Positions 1-8,255 of a stretch of 64,000 nt of DNA are shown piece by piece; the first letter of the stretch is position 1; each line of letters starts with the position of its first letter. The notes beneath the pieces are model-generated. The model made no database searches. It saw only the letters and a program-made list of their open reading frames with translations, and was not told the DNA's origin. Source of the stretch: Paenibacillus cymbidii (GTDB lineage: Bacteria > Bacillota > Bacilli > Paenibacillales > NBRC-103111); the NCBI RefSeq assembly GCF_004764705.1, contig NZ_SHLX01000003.1:186001-250000 (forward strand), read 5' to 3'. Both the position numbers and the translations under genes were made by a program.

Positions 1-47
1 TGTGTTTTCCGAATGTATTACGCGACTATGACGAGGAGGCATCAACG

Positions 48-1799
48 ATGCAAGATCAACAGAAACACGACGAAATTCAGGCTTATTTGCAAATATACCG
101 CCACAGCGCGGCGCATCTGCTGGCGCAGGCGCTCAAGCGCATTTACGGGGAGAAGGCAGTGAGATTGGGCATCGGTCCGGTGATCGAGGACGGTTTTTAT
201 TACGATATCGACCTGGAGCAGCCGCTGTCCGCGGACGATCTTGGCGCAATCGAGCAGGAGATGGCCCGAATCGCCGGCGAAAATTATCTGATCGTTCGGC
301 GCGTCGTCAGCCGCGAAGAAGCGGAGCGGCTGTTCCGCGAACGCGAGGAGCCGCTCAAGCTGGAGCTGATCCGCGACTTGCCGGCGGACAGCGTCATCAC
401 GGTTTACGAGCAAGGGGAATTTGTCGACTTGTGCCGCGGTCCGCACGTGCCGGCAACGGGCGTCATCCAGGCGTTCAAGCTGCTCAGCGTGGCGGGCGCG
501 TATTGGCGCGGCGACGCGAACAACAAGATGCTGCAGCGCATATACGGCACAGCGTTTCCGGAGAGGGAACAGTTGGAGGAACATTTACTGCTGCTGGAGG
601 AGGCGAAAAAACGCGATCACCGCAAGCTCGGCCGCGAGCTGAAGCTGTTCATGTTCTCCGAAGAGGCGCCGGGCATGCCGTTTTATTTGCCGCATGGCCG
701 CACGATCCGAAACGAGCTGGAGCGTTTTTCGCGCGAAACGTTTCTGACGGACGGCTACCAGGAAGTGACGACGCCGCTGATGATGAACAGCCGGCTGTGG
801 GAGCGGTCCGGCCACTGGGATCACTACCGCGACAACATGTATTTCAGCCAGGTGGACGAAGCTTCCTTCGCGCTGAAGCCGATGAACTGCCCCGGGCACA
901 TGCTCGTTTACAAAAACGAGCGGCATTCGTATCGCGAGCTGCCGCTGCGTTACGCCGAGTTCGGCCAGGTGCACCGCCATGAATATTCGGGCGCGCTGAA
1001 CGGCATGATGCGGGTGCGCACGTTTTGCCAGGACGATGCACATCTGTTCGTTCGCCCCGACCAAATCGAGGAGGAAATTGCCGACATTCTTGCGCTGATC
1101 GACCGGATGTACGGCGTCTTCGGCTTCGAATACCGCCTGGAGTTGTCGACTCGGCCGGAAAACTCGATGGGCGACGACGCCTTGTGGCAGCAGGCGGAGA
1201 ACGCGCTGCGCAACGTGCTCGAAAACCGCGGCATCGCTTATGCGCTGAATCCGGGCGACGGCGCCTTCTACGGCCCGAAGATCGATTTCCATATCCGCGA
1301 CGCGCTGAAACGGAGCTGGCAGTGCGCGACGATCCAGCTCGATTTTCAATTTCCCGAGAAGTTCGATCTCGAGTACATCGGCGACGACAACGGCAAACAT
1401 CGGCCGGTCGTCATTCACCGCGCGGTATTCGGCTCGATCGACCGGTTTATCGGCATTCTGACGGAGCACTATGCCGGCGCCTTCCCGCTCTGGCTGGCGC
1501 CCGTGCAGGCGACGATCCTTCCGGTGTCGCCGGCGTTCGCGGAGCAGGCGAACCGGCTGAAGGCGCAATTGCTCGCCGCCGGCATCCGCGCCGAATGCGA
1601 CGACCGCAGCGAGAAGCTCGGCTACAAAATCCGCGAAGCGCAGCTGCAGCAAGTGCCGTATATGCTGATTGTCGGCGAAAAGGAAATTGGCGGCGGCACG
1701 TTTGCCGTACGCAAGCGGGGCCAGGGCGATATCGGCTCGCTTGGCGTCGAAGCAACGATTGCGCTGCTTCAGGCGGACATTCGCGCCAAGGTCGGCTGA
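48..1799 (+). CDS. thrS: Threonyl-tRNA synthetase lacking the TGS domain
   Basis: Charges tRNA-Thr with threonine in the cytosol. The 583-residue protein starts directly with the editing domain (HxxxH pair at H19/H23; CRGPH around residues 129-133) and continues into the class II catalytic core. Zinc ligands are C281 in MNCPGH and H332 in QDDAHLF, with a third His in [12 protein letters not shown] near 465. A C-terminal anticodon-binding domain follows ([13 protein letters not shown] to the end). The usual ThrS is about 640 residues with an N-terminal TGS domain of about 60 residues; that domain is absent here. The start at 48 is chosen because GAGGAGG lies 9 bases upstream. The frame stays open to the window edge, but that stretch (codons for CFPNVLRDYDEEAST) does not look like TGS. 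A T-box leader cannot be judged from only 47 upstream bases. The core resembles the clostridial-type ThrS. Confidence 0.95.
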   Translation: MQDQQKHDEIQAYLQIYRHSAAHLLAQALKRIYGEKAVRLGIGPVIEDGFYYDIDLEQPLSADDLGAIEQEMARIAGENYLIVRRVVSREEAERLFREREEPLKLELIRDLPADSVITVYEQGEFVDLCRGPHVPATGVIQAFKLLSVAGAYWRGDANNKMLQRIYGTAFPEREQLEEHLLLLEEAKKRDHRKLGRELKLFMFSEEAPGMPFYLPHGRTIRNELERFSRETFLTDGYQEVTTPLMMNSRLWERSGHWDHYRDNMYFSQVDEASFALKPMNCPGHMLVYKNERHSYRELPLRYAEFGQVHRHEYSGALNGMMRVRTFCQDDAHLFVRPDQIEEEIADILALIDRMYGVFGFEYRLELSTRPENSMGDDALWQQAENALRNVLENRGIAYALNPGDGAFYGPKIDFHIRDALKRSWQCATIQLDFQFPEKFDLEYIGDDNGKHRPVVIHRAVFGSIDRFIGILTEHYAGAFPLWLAPVQATILPVSPAFAEQANRLKAQLLAAGIRAECDDRSEKLGYKIREAQLQQVPYMLIVGEKEIGGGTFAVRKRGQGDIGSLGVEATIALLQADIRAKVG

Positions 1800-1888
1800 T
1801 TCCGTCCGGCTGCCGGCTGCCCATTACCCGCATAAACCGGCCGCAATCTGGGCATCCTCCTGACATAAGGGGAGGATTAGCGACCATT

Positions 1889-2524
1889 ATGGATCCTGAC
1901 AGGTGGAGCGTTGCACCGAAAATCTGTTTTACGCTTCTTATCGCCGCGACGTTGACACTGGCGTTGGACTTCGGCAAGTCCGCAAGCCCTGCGCTTACCG
2001 GCCCGAAGCCGATTGACGCGGGAGACAACGGGCCGGCGCCAGCCGCTGCCGAAGCGGTACCCGCCGCCGAAACGCCCGAAGCGGAGTCGCAAACGGTGTT
2101 CGGCAGCGTCGAACAAATGAAGCAACGCTACGAAGCGGTGCGTGTCGTCGCCACCGGCTACACCGCAGGCAAGGAATCGACAGGCAAAAGCCCGAATCAC
2201 CCGCAATACGGCATCACGTTTTCCGGAGTCAAGGTGCGGAAAGATACGTTCTCGACGATTGCGGCCGATCCGAACGTATTCCCGCTCGGTACGATTCTGT
2301 TCATTCCGGGCTACGGCTTCGGCGTTGTCGCCGACACGGGCAGCGCGATCAAAGGCAATAAAATCGATTTGTATTTCCCGACGAAAGACCAGGTGTTTGC
2401 GCACTGGGGCAAAAAGTCGGTGGATGTGTATATATTGAAACGCGGCGACGGCAAAGTGACCGAAGCGATGTTGGACCGGTTGAATGCGATGAAAGCTTAC
2501 ATGCCGGGCGACAAGCCGGCGTAA
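1889..2524 (+). CDS. yuiC: YuiC-like 3D-domain cell-wall protein
   Basis: A 211-residue exported or membrane-anchored protein. A hydrophobic N-terminal segment (about residues 10-27) is followed by an Ala/Pro-rich linker and a C-terminal 3D domain with its three signature aspartates: [20 protein letters not shown] and NKIDLYF. The 3D fold is shared with MltA-type lytic transglycosylases; YuiC-family members (about 218 residues) are muralytic proteins linked to stationary-phase survival and spores. The ATG at 1889 has AAGGGGAGG just upstream; longer in-frame extensions run back through thrS in another frame and are not real. It lies 89 bases after thrS with no clear terminator between. The cell-wall role is inferred from the domain. 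Confidence 0.85.
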   Translation: MDPDRWSVAPKICFTLLIAATLTLALDFGKSASPALTGPKPIDAGDNGPAPAAAEAVPAAETPEAESQTVFGSVEQMKQRYEAVRVVATGYTAGKESTGKSPNHPQYGITFSGVKVRKDTFSTIAADPNVFPLGTILFIPGYGFGVVADTGSAIKGNKIDLYFPTKDQVFAHWGKKSVDVYILKRGDGKVTEAMLDRLNAMKAYMPGDKPA

Positions 2525-2617
2525 TCGCGCCGCTGCCGCAAATTGAAAAATTACGGCGCCGGTGCATAAAACATACCTCCCTTTCAAACGCTACTTTTGC
2601 AGGGAGGTGATGAACCG

Positions 2618-2758
2618 ATGGCCAAGAACAAAACCAACAAGTATACGCCGAACAGCAAAAACCAAACCGAATTTTCCGAAGAAGTCGTCTCCAAAAACGC
2701 GAAGCAGGCGGCTCAGAACGCGCCAAGCGAAGGGGCGAGCAGAAGCAAACGGCAATAG
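2618..2758 (+). CDS. Small acid-soluble spore protein, gamma-type-like
   Basis: A 46-residue, Lys/Asn/Gln-rich protein without hydrophobic segments (MAKNKTNKYTPNSK at the start; TEFSEEVVSKNAKQ in the middle). The TEF(A/S)xE...AxQ pattern is the hallmark of gamma-type SASPs, which serve as an amino-acid store in the spore core and are degraded at germination. The ribosome site AGGGAGGTGA at 2601-2610 is strong and 8 bases from the ATG. That site can pair with ACCTCCCT at 2575-2582. A terminator follows at 2816. The length is shorter than SspE of B. subtilis but in the range of single-repeat members. The assignment is by motif; another spore-specific small protein is possible. Confidence 0.7.
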   Translation: MAKNKTNKYTPNSKNQTEFSEEVVSKNAKQAAQNAPSEGASRSKRQ

Positions 2759-2815
2759 AACGGCGAATGGCCCGCGCGAGCGGTCAAGCGTCTCTTATGT
2801 ATATGGCGAAGACCG

Positions 2816-2842
2816 AGAGAGCCGGATTCCGGCTCTCTTTGT
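2816..2842 (+). terminator. Rho-independent terminator after the spore protein gene
   Basis: An AGAGAGCCGGA arm (2816-2826) faces TCCGGCTCTCT (2828-2838) and a short T run, 58 bases after the SASP stop codon. Confidence 0.75.
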
Positions 2843-2962
2843 GTATCGCCGGAGTCGCTGTGTCCCTGCGGCGGATTGCATTGCTGTGTCCGGACTACTT
2901 TGCGCGCCGACCGATTTTCGTTATAATTGGTAGAAAAGCTAACATAAATCGGAGGAGTAGCA

Positions 2963-4501
2963 ATGCTGGAATGGAGCCATGTACGCAAAGCTTCCGCGTT
3001 ACTGCTTGGCGCCGCTCTTGTCCTGCTGGCGGTTTCTTTAGCCGCGCCGGCGCTGTGGCTTTCGTTGGCCGCGTTTGTTGCGGTAGGGGCGGCAGGTTAT
3101 ATGCTGCTTCTCCTGGACGGCCGGTCGGGCGGCAGCGCTTCGTCGCAGTCCGGGCAAGCCGCGGCGGACGGCAAGAACGATGCTGTAGCGGGAATCGTCA
3201 ATGAATCGCAGGTTGTTGCGGACCGGCTTGTCGCCGTCGTGGAGGAAGTCAATGCGACGATCGGCCGGCTGACGACGATCGCCGACGCATCGACGAGCCA
3301 GGAAGAGCAGCTTCACGCGCAAAGTCTTCAGGCGTTGAACCGGATCGAAACGACGTTCGGCTCGCTGCAGCAAGTGGCGGCGGCGGCCGAAGAAATCCGC
3401 CATTCGTCGATCGTTATGCACGATCAGAGCGAAAGCACGAAGGAAGCCGTGCTGGACGTATGCCGCTCGCTGAACAGCGCGGACCGGGTGATGCAGTCGC
3501 TGAGCGACAATCACGGCGCGATGCAGGCGAGCATCGGCGAGCTGAGCGGTCATGCAGGCAATATCGAAGACATCAACGTGTTTATCCGCGAGGTGGTCGC
3601 CCAAACGTCGCTGCTGGCGCTCAACGCGTCGATCGAGGCGGCCCGCGCCGGCGAGCATGGACGGGGCTTCGCCGTCGTCGCGCAGGAAATCAGGAAGCTG
3701 GCCGAACAAAGCCACCTTGCAGTGACGCGTTCGTCGGAAATTTTGGCCGCGATCGAAAGCGGGGTCGGCCGCGTAGTCAAGGAGGTTGAGCTGGAACGGC
3801 AGGCGGTTGGGCAAGGCGCGGACGAAATGAAGCGAATGCAGGAGCGGATCGATCTGATCTTCGCCCGCACGCTGGAAGTGAACGGCTTGGTGGCGACAAC
3901 GACCGAGGCGAGCAAGCGGCAGTCGGAGCTGATGACGGGTACAACCGCGATGCTGGGCGACGTGGTCGAGCTGGTAGACCGAACGAAGGCGGCGATCGAA
4001 TCGACGCTAGCGCTGATGCAAGGGCAACGGATCCAGGTCGGCAAGCTCGGGGACATCAGCGTCAATCTGGAGCGGACGTCGACCGAGCTGCAAGCTTCGA
4101 TTCAGTCGATCGGCACCGATCGCGTGCATCGCGAAGCCGCGGCGCAGCTCGAGCCGATGAAGCTGGTGCTTGAGCGTTTGGCGGCGAGCCCCAATATCGT
4201 TTCGCTGGAGCCTGACGAGCATGAGCGGCTGCTTGGCGCCGCCAAGGCGCAGACGGCGGGAATCGAAGCGATCTGGTCCAACCGCGCGGACGGCAGTTTT
4301 ATTTACTCCGAGCCGAGAGCCGGCCTCGTTCATGCGCGCGGGAGGGAATGGTGGAAGCGGGCCATGGCCGGCGAACGGTATGTCTCGGAAGCTTACATAT
4401 CGGCGATCAGCAAAAAGCCTTGCGTGACGCTGTCCCAGCCGATTTGCGGCGAACGCGGCGAATATATCGGGGTTGTCGGAATCGATTTGGAGGTAAAATA
4501 A
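2963..4501 (+). CDS. Methyl-accepting chemotaxis-type transducer with C-terminal Cache-like domain
   Basis: A 512-residue signal transducer. Two hydrophobic helices near residues 10-50 form an N-terminal hairpin with almost no extracellular loop. A long coiled signalling domain follows, with the highly conserved MCP tip at about 211-250 ([20 protein letters not shown], then [18 protein letters not shown]), which contacts CheA/CheW. After the signalling domain comes a C-terminal module of about 80 residues ([16 protein letters not shown]... [18 protein letters not shown]... [14 protein letters not shown]) that resembles half of a PDC/Cache sensor. In classical receptors the sensor lies N-terminal and outside; here it would be cytoplasmic. 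The ribosome site GGAGGAG lies before the ATG. The gene stands alone and its ligand is unknown. Confidence 0.88.
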   Translation: MLEWSHVRKASALLLGAALVLLAVSLAAPALWLSLAAFVAVGAAGYMLLLLDGRSGGSASSQSGQAAADGKNDAVAGIVNESQVVADRLVAVVEEVNATIGRLTTIADASTSQEEQLHAQSLQALNRIETTFGSLQQVAAAAEEIRHSSIVMHDQSESTKEAVLDVCRSLNSADRVMQSLSDNHGAMQASIGELSGHAGNIEDINVFIREVVAQTSLLALNASIEAARAGEHGRGFAVVAQEIRKLAEQSHLAVTRSSEILAAIESGVGRVVKEVELERQAVGQGADEMKRMQERIDLIFARTLEVNGLVATTTEASKRQSELMTGTTAMLGDVVELVDRTKAAIESTLALMQGQRIQVGKLGDISVNLERTSTELQASIQSIGTDRVHREAAAQLEPMKLVLERLAASPNIVSLEPDEHERLLGAAKAQTAGIEAIWSNRADGSFIYSEPRAGLVHARGREWWKRAMAGERYVSEAYISAISKKPCVTLSQPICGERGEYIGVVGIDLEVK

Positions 4502-4538
4502 TGGTTCTCATCCGTCTTCATCTGGTGTAGAATAGTGA

Positions 4539-4551
4539 TATTGTAACAATA
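4539..4551. promoter_or_regulatory. Short perfect dyad upstream of the 4580 gene
   Basis: TATTGTAACAATA is a perfect 13-base inverted repeat about 30 bases upstream of the ATG at 4580, just downstream of a possible -10 (TAGAAT at 4528-4533). An operator is possible; no regulator is identified. Confidence 0.3.
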
Positions 4552-4579
4552 CATCACATACGAAGACAGGTGAATTGTC

Positions 4580-4960
4580 ATGATGAACGCTTTTGTGCAG
4601 CATTCGGCGGCCGGGCCAAGCGTCAAACGAAGGGCTGCCGATGTATATCCGTTTCTCGAGACGTATATCGCCCGCAAAGAACAACAAATCGCCGATATCA
4701 TGCAGATCGTCGAACGATATGAGAAGCGCAGGATGGTGGAGGAACGGGCATACCAGTCGATGTCGGCGCTGCGCCGGATGTTTTCCGGCAAGAAGCCGGA
4801 CCACCATGTGGCGGTCGAGTATATTCATTACGTGAAGAAGCCGATGGAGCAAGTGCGGCGGCTGCGCGCCGAAGTCGAGGCCGCCCGCGCCATTCTCACC
4901 GACTCGCAGCCGGGCGACATGATCGACCTTGACGGCGATCTGGAGCGGGAGCTGACTTGA
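4580..4960 (+). CDS. Hypothetical soluble protein, helical and highly charged
   Basis: 126 residues, not recognised as a known family. It has no signal peptide or membrane segment. The middle (residues about 25-105) is rich in Arg, Glu, Lys and Gln with heptad-like spacing (EQQIADIMQIVERYEKRR; VRRLRAEVEAARAIL), so it is probably mostly helical and may form a coiled coil. The tail is acidic. The ATG at 4580 is preceded by ACAGGTGAA. It is a single gene between the chemotaxis transducer and a hairpin repeat, convergent with amtB. A dyad lies in its probable promoter. Confidence 0.6.
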   Translation: MMNAFVQHSAAGPSVKRRAADVYPFLETYIARKEQQIADIMQIVERYEKRRMVEERAYQSMSALRRMFSGKKPDHHVAVEYIHYVKKPMEQVRRLRAEVEAARAILTDSQPGDMIDLDGDLERELT

Positions 4961-5003
4961 TCGTTCGTCTCATGAGGCGACCGCCGTTCGGGAGTTGTCC
5001 AGT

Positions 5004-5196
5004 GAAATAGGCCATCAAAAACGGCCTATTCGCCCCTTTTCCGCGCCCCATCAAAAATAGCCAGCGAAAACGCTGGCTATTGCGACCAATCTAGCTCAAA
5101 ATCGAATATTTCAGCGAAATAGCCAGTGATTTCACTGGCTATTTCTTCATTGTGGTTCCTATTTTGCGCTATAGCCAATGAAACCTTGCTTATTTA
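5004..5196 (-). repeat. Four-hairpin intergenic element, copy A (inverted relative to copies B-D)
   Basis: Read on the minus strand, this copy has the same order of parts as copies B, C and D: an outer AATAAGC...GGCTAT hairpin, an AATAGCCAGTGAAATCACTG hairpin (arms GCCAGTG/CACTGGC), a 30-odd base spacer beginning TCGCTGAAA, a GCCAGCG/CGCTGGC hairpin, and a last AATAGGCC/GGCCTATT hairpin. It begins at the stop codon of amtB and ends 43 bases from the stop of the convergent gene. Confidence 0.85.
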
Positions 5197-6480
5197 TTTC
5201 ATTTTCGCCAACTCGATAAAATCTTGCTCCTGGCTGTACGCCGGCACGCCGTGAATGCCGACGTCGAGGCCGACGAGCTCTTCGTCGCGGCTGACGCGGA
5301 CGCGGACGAGCGGGTTGATCAGCTTGAGGAACAGCCACGTCAGGGCGAAGCCCCACACGGCTATTACGACTAGGCCCAGCGCCTGGACGCCGAGCAGGCT
5401 CCAGCCGCCGCCGTATAGCAGGCCGTAGTGGCCGCGGCCAACCCCTTCGGCCGCTTCCGGCAGCGCAAGCAGGCCAACGGCCAACGTGCCGATGCTGCCG
5501 CTGACGCCGTGCACGGCGAAGGCGCCGACCGGGTCGTCGATTTGTTTGCGCTCGAGGAACTCGGTGGCGAACACCATCGCCACGCCGCTGACGGCGCCGA
5601 TCACGATCGCCGCAAGGTCCGAAACGAAGGCGCAGCCCGCCGTGATGCCGACAAGTCCGGCCAATGAGCCGTTGATGACCATCGGAGGGTCGGCCTTGCG
5701 GTAGCGCAGCATCGTCAGCAGGATGCAAGCCGCTCCGCCGGCGGCGGCGGCCAGCATCGTCGTGACGGCGATATGCCCGATCGAACCGTTCGTGGCGCTG
5801 AGCGTGCTGCCGGAGTTGAAGCCGAACCAGCCGAACCACAGGATGAAAGCGCCTACCGAAGCCAGCGGCAGGTTGGACGGCGGCACGATGTTCGAGCTGC
5901 CGCCTGCGGCGAATTTGCCGATGCGCGGGCCGATGAAGATCGCCGCCGCCAGCGCCGAAAAGCCGCCGAGCGCATGGATGACCGCCGAGCCGGCAAAATC
6001 GATCATGCCAAGCTTGCCGAGCCAGCCGCCGACGCTCCATACCCAGTGCCCGGCAATCGGGTAAATGATGCCGGTCATGGCGATCGTGTACAGGATGTAG
6101 GCGCGAAAGTTGATTCGTTCGGCAACGGCGCCGGAAACGATGGAAATGACGGCGATAACGAAGGCGCATTGGAAAAACCAGAAGGTTTCATGGGAGATGG
6201 AGAGGTCGATGTGTGCGAGGTTTCCTTTCATCATAAAGCCCGACGAACCGATAAGGCCGCTTGCATCTTTGCCGTACATCAGCGCAAAGCCGAAAAAATA
6301 AAAGACGAGCGCGCCGAACGCGATATCGACGAACACCTTCATGATGATGCTGACGGCGTTCTTCTGCCGGACGAAACCCGCTTCGAGCAAGGCGAAGCCG
6401 CCTTCCATAAGCAAAATCATTGCGGCGGTGAGCACGACCCAAATCGTGTCGAGCCCGCTGGCAATGTTCGTCAACTCCAT
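5194..6480 (-). CDS. amtB: Ammonium transporter AmtB/NrgA
   Basis: A 428-residue Amt/Rh channel that admits ammonium across the cytoplasmic membrane. It has about 11 membrane helices and the family's marks: GGFALLEAGFVRQKN near the N terminus, DFAGSAVIHALGG with the first pore histidine, FGWFGFNSGSTL, and a second pore histidine in AVHGVSGSIGTL. The ATG at 6480 is chosen over an upstream in-frame ATG because GGGGGAT lies 6 bases before it. No glnK/nrgB gene is adjacent. Expression is probably nitrogen-controlled: a consensus promoter and an exact GlnR/TnrA box lie upstream. The stop codon is embedded in hairpin element A. Confidence 0.95.
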   Translation of the reverse strand: MELTNIASGLDTIWVVLTAAMILLMEGGFALLEAGFVRQKNAVSIIMKVFVDIAFGALVFYFFGFALMYGKDASGLIGSSGFMMKGNLAHIDLSISHETFWFFQCAFVIAVISIVSGAVAERINFRAYILYTIAMTGIIYPIAGHWVWSVGGWLGKLGMIDFAGSAVIHALGGFSALAAAIFIGPRIGKFAAGGSSNIVPPSNLPLASVGAFILWFGWFGFNSGSTLSATNGSIGHIAVTTMLAAAAGGAACILLTMLRYRKADPPMVINGSLAGLVGITAGCAFVSDLAAIVIGAVSGVAMVFATEFLERKQIDDPVGAFAVHGVSGSIGTLAVGLLALPEAAEGVGRGHYGLLYGGGWSLLGVQALGLVVIAVWGFALTWLFLKLINPLVRVRVSRDEELVGLDVGIHGVPAYSQEQDFIELAKMK

Positions 6481-6526
6481 ACTGGTATCCCCCTTAAAAC
6501 GTACGATAACAAATTTTAGCCCTCTC

Positions 6527-6556
6527 ATTATACGGGTTTGGTGGAAGTTATGTCAA
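6527..6556 (-). promoter_or_regulatory. SigA-type promoter of amtB
   Basis: On the minus strand TTGACA (6551-6556) and TATAAT (6527-6532) are separated by 18 bases, both perfect hexamers, about 47 bases upstream of the amtB ATG. Confidence 0.85.
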
Positions 6557-6563
6557 CGAATGA

Positions 6564-6580
6564 TGTTAGTAAACATAACA
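6564..6580. promoter_or_regulatory. GlnR/TnrA box upstream of amtB
   Basis: TGTTAGTAAACATAACA fits the TGTNA-N7-TNACA consensus exactly. Its centre is near -52 relative to the start site predicted from the amtB promoter, the position from which TnrA-type regulators activate the homologous nrgAB promoter. Confidence 0.8.
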
Positions 6581-6766
6581 ATCAGATTGTACTTATTCTA
6601 AGTTGCCGCAACAGCGATGGACATGGCGGACGCGCTTCCGCAACAAAACGACACGGTTCTCGGTCCGCAGACCGAGCCGTTTTTCATGCCCTCGTCTCTT
6701 TCTTTCGCAAACAATTTGGTCTACACTTTGGCTATAACGCAACAGAAAGGCAACGGAGGTGCCGAC

Positions 6767-8248
6767 ATGAACAGCAATTTTCGCAACAAATGGTTTTTCG
6801 GCGTCACGCTGATCGCCGTCGGCGTTGTGTTTCTGCTCCATCAGAATGGCGTCATTACGTTCGATATGGGACGATTGATTTCCGACTTCTGGCCGGTCGT
6901 CATTATATGGTTCGGATTGAAGGGGATCGTGGTGCAGCGGAGGCACGAAGCGAGATGGGGAGCTTCTTTTATATGGAGCTTGTTCGTCATTATGATCGGC
7001 GTTTATTTCCTGCTTTCGAATCTGGATGTGGAAGGCTTTACGAACGGCGAGGGCTATAAATATTTGGTGCCCGTCGTGCTGATCGTCATCGGGCTGAGCA
7101 TGATGTTCCGGCGGTCCAAGGCGCAAGCGGAGTGGCGGCAAACGCCAACCGATCGCCCCTTCGACTGGGAGCCCAAATCGAACAGCCAAGGCTCCTACTA
7201 TGAAACAACGGGCGGCGCCGCAACGGATGCCGGATACGAAGAGCCGTCCCGCCGTACGGAATACCGCGGCGCGCATGACTGGCATCAATGGAAGCGTACG
7301 TGGAAAGAGCAGTGGAAGCAGCAGAAACAAATGCTGAAGCAGCAATGGCGCGAGCAGCGGCGGTTCATTCATCCGCATGAACGGGCGCGGCAGTTCCGCG
7401 ACATGATGGACGAAGCGCGTTCCAAGTGGCGCGAGGAGGAACGTCGCCGCCGCGAAGAAGCGCGCGAGGATTGGGTACACGCTCCCGCCGCCGCGAAGCC
7501 GAAGCCGGCCGAGCCGGAGCAGCCGAAATCGTGGGAGCCGGATTGGGCGGAGCTGGAGCGCCGCGCGGCGGAGAACGACGGCGGTGTCGCGAACGAAGAA
7601 GCGCAGCGCGAGCTGAAGAGCGCGTACGAGCGGCGCATGCAGGAGCTGGAGCGCCAGTTGGCGGAGCAGGAGACCAAGACGGCTGCGGATGAAGCGCAGC
7701 AGCCGGCGGCGGGCGAAAACGCGGCGGAGACGGTGGCGAATGCGGCGGCTCGTCCGGGACAAGCGGAGACGGTCGGCGGCGAACGATTCGCCAAGGCGGG
7801 TTCTGCCGGGAAAGAACGGCGCGAACGCGATTCGCATCATCACGGCCATCACTGGCAATGGCAGCAAGGAGTGCAGCATCGCTCCTCGTTCATCGGCGAC
7901 ATTCATATGGGCAAGGAGTTTTGGAAGCTGGAGCCGATGAACATCTCGCATTTTATCGGCGATACGGTGATCGACCTGACGACGGCGAGCATTCCGAACG
8001 GGGAAACGCGCATCGACGTCTCCGCCTTCATCGGCGACGTGAAGCTGTTCGTGCCGAACGATATGCAGGTGGAGGTTAAAGTGAGCACATCCGCCTTCAT
8101 CGGCGATATGAAGGTGTTCGACCGGCACGAGGGCGGGCTGTTCCGCAACATGCAGATGCAGACGCCCCGCTACGCCGACGCGGACAAAAAAATACGCGTC
8201 AACGTCAGCATGTTCATCGGCGACGTGACCGTCAAGCGGGTAGGGTAA
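6767..8248 (+). CDS. liaF: LiaF-like membrane regulator with long charged insertion
   Basis: 493 residues, first gene of a liaFSR operon. LiaF is the negative regulator that holds the LiaS kinase inactive until the envelope is damaged. Four hydrophobic segments lie in the first 110 residues (for example WFFGVTLIAVGVVFLL and FIWSLFVIMIGVYFLL). A region from about 130 to 385 is unusually long, rich in Trp, Arg, Glu and Gln and predicted helical. The C-terminal LiaF domain carries five FIGD repeats (SSFIGDIHMG, SHFIGDTVID, SAFIGDVKLF, SAFIGDMKVF, SMFIGDVTVK), likely turns of a beta-helix. B. subtilis LiaF has about 240 residues, so this is twice as long. The ATG at 6767 follows GGAGGTG. liaS starts 7 bases downstream. 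Confidence 0.88.
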   Translation: MNSNFRNKWFFGVTLIAVGVVFLLHQNGVITFDMGRLISDFWPVVIIWFGLKGIVVQRRHEARWGASFIWSLFVIMIGVYFLLSNLDVEGFTNGEGYKYLVPVVLIVIGLSMMFRRSKAQAEWRQTPTDRPFDWEPKSNSQGSYYETTGGAATDAGYEEPSRRTEYRGAHDWHQWKRTWKEQWKQQKQMLKQQWREQRRFIHPHERARQFRDMMDEARSKWREEERRRREEAREDWVHAPAAAKPKPAEPEQPKSWEPDWAELERRAAENDGGVANEEAQRELKSAYERRMQELERQLAEQETKTAADEAQQPAAGENAAETVANAAARPGQAETVGGERFAKAGSAGKERRERDSHHHGHHWQWQQGVQHRSSFIGDIHMGKEFWKLEPMNISHFIGDTVIDLTTASIPNGETRIDVSAFIGDVKLFVPNDMQVEVKVSTSAFIGDMKVFDRHEGGLFRNMQMQTPRYADADKKIRVNVSMFIGDVTVKRVG

Positions 8249-8255
8249 AACGGAC

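Noticed and set aside
1..47. T-box leader of thrS
   Set aside because: The window holds only 47 bases upstream and no T-box sequence is in them, so presence or absence cannot be decided.
1025..1888. Long in-frame extension upstream of the YuiC-like start
   Set aside because: The extension runs in a second frame through thrS, while a ribosome site and signal segment mark the start at 1889.
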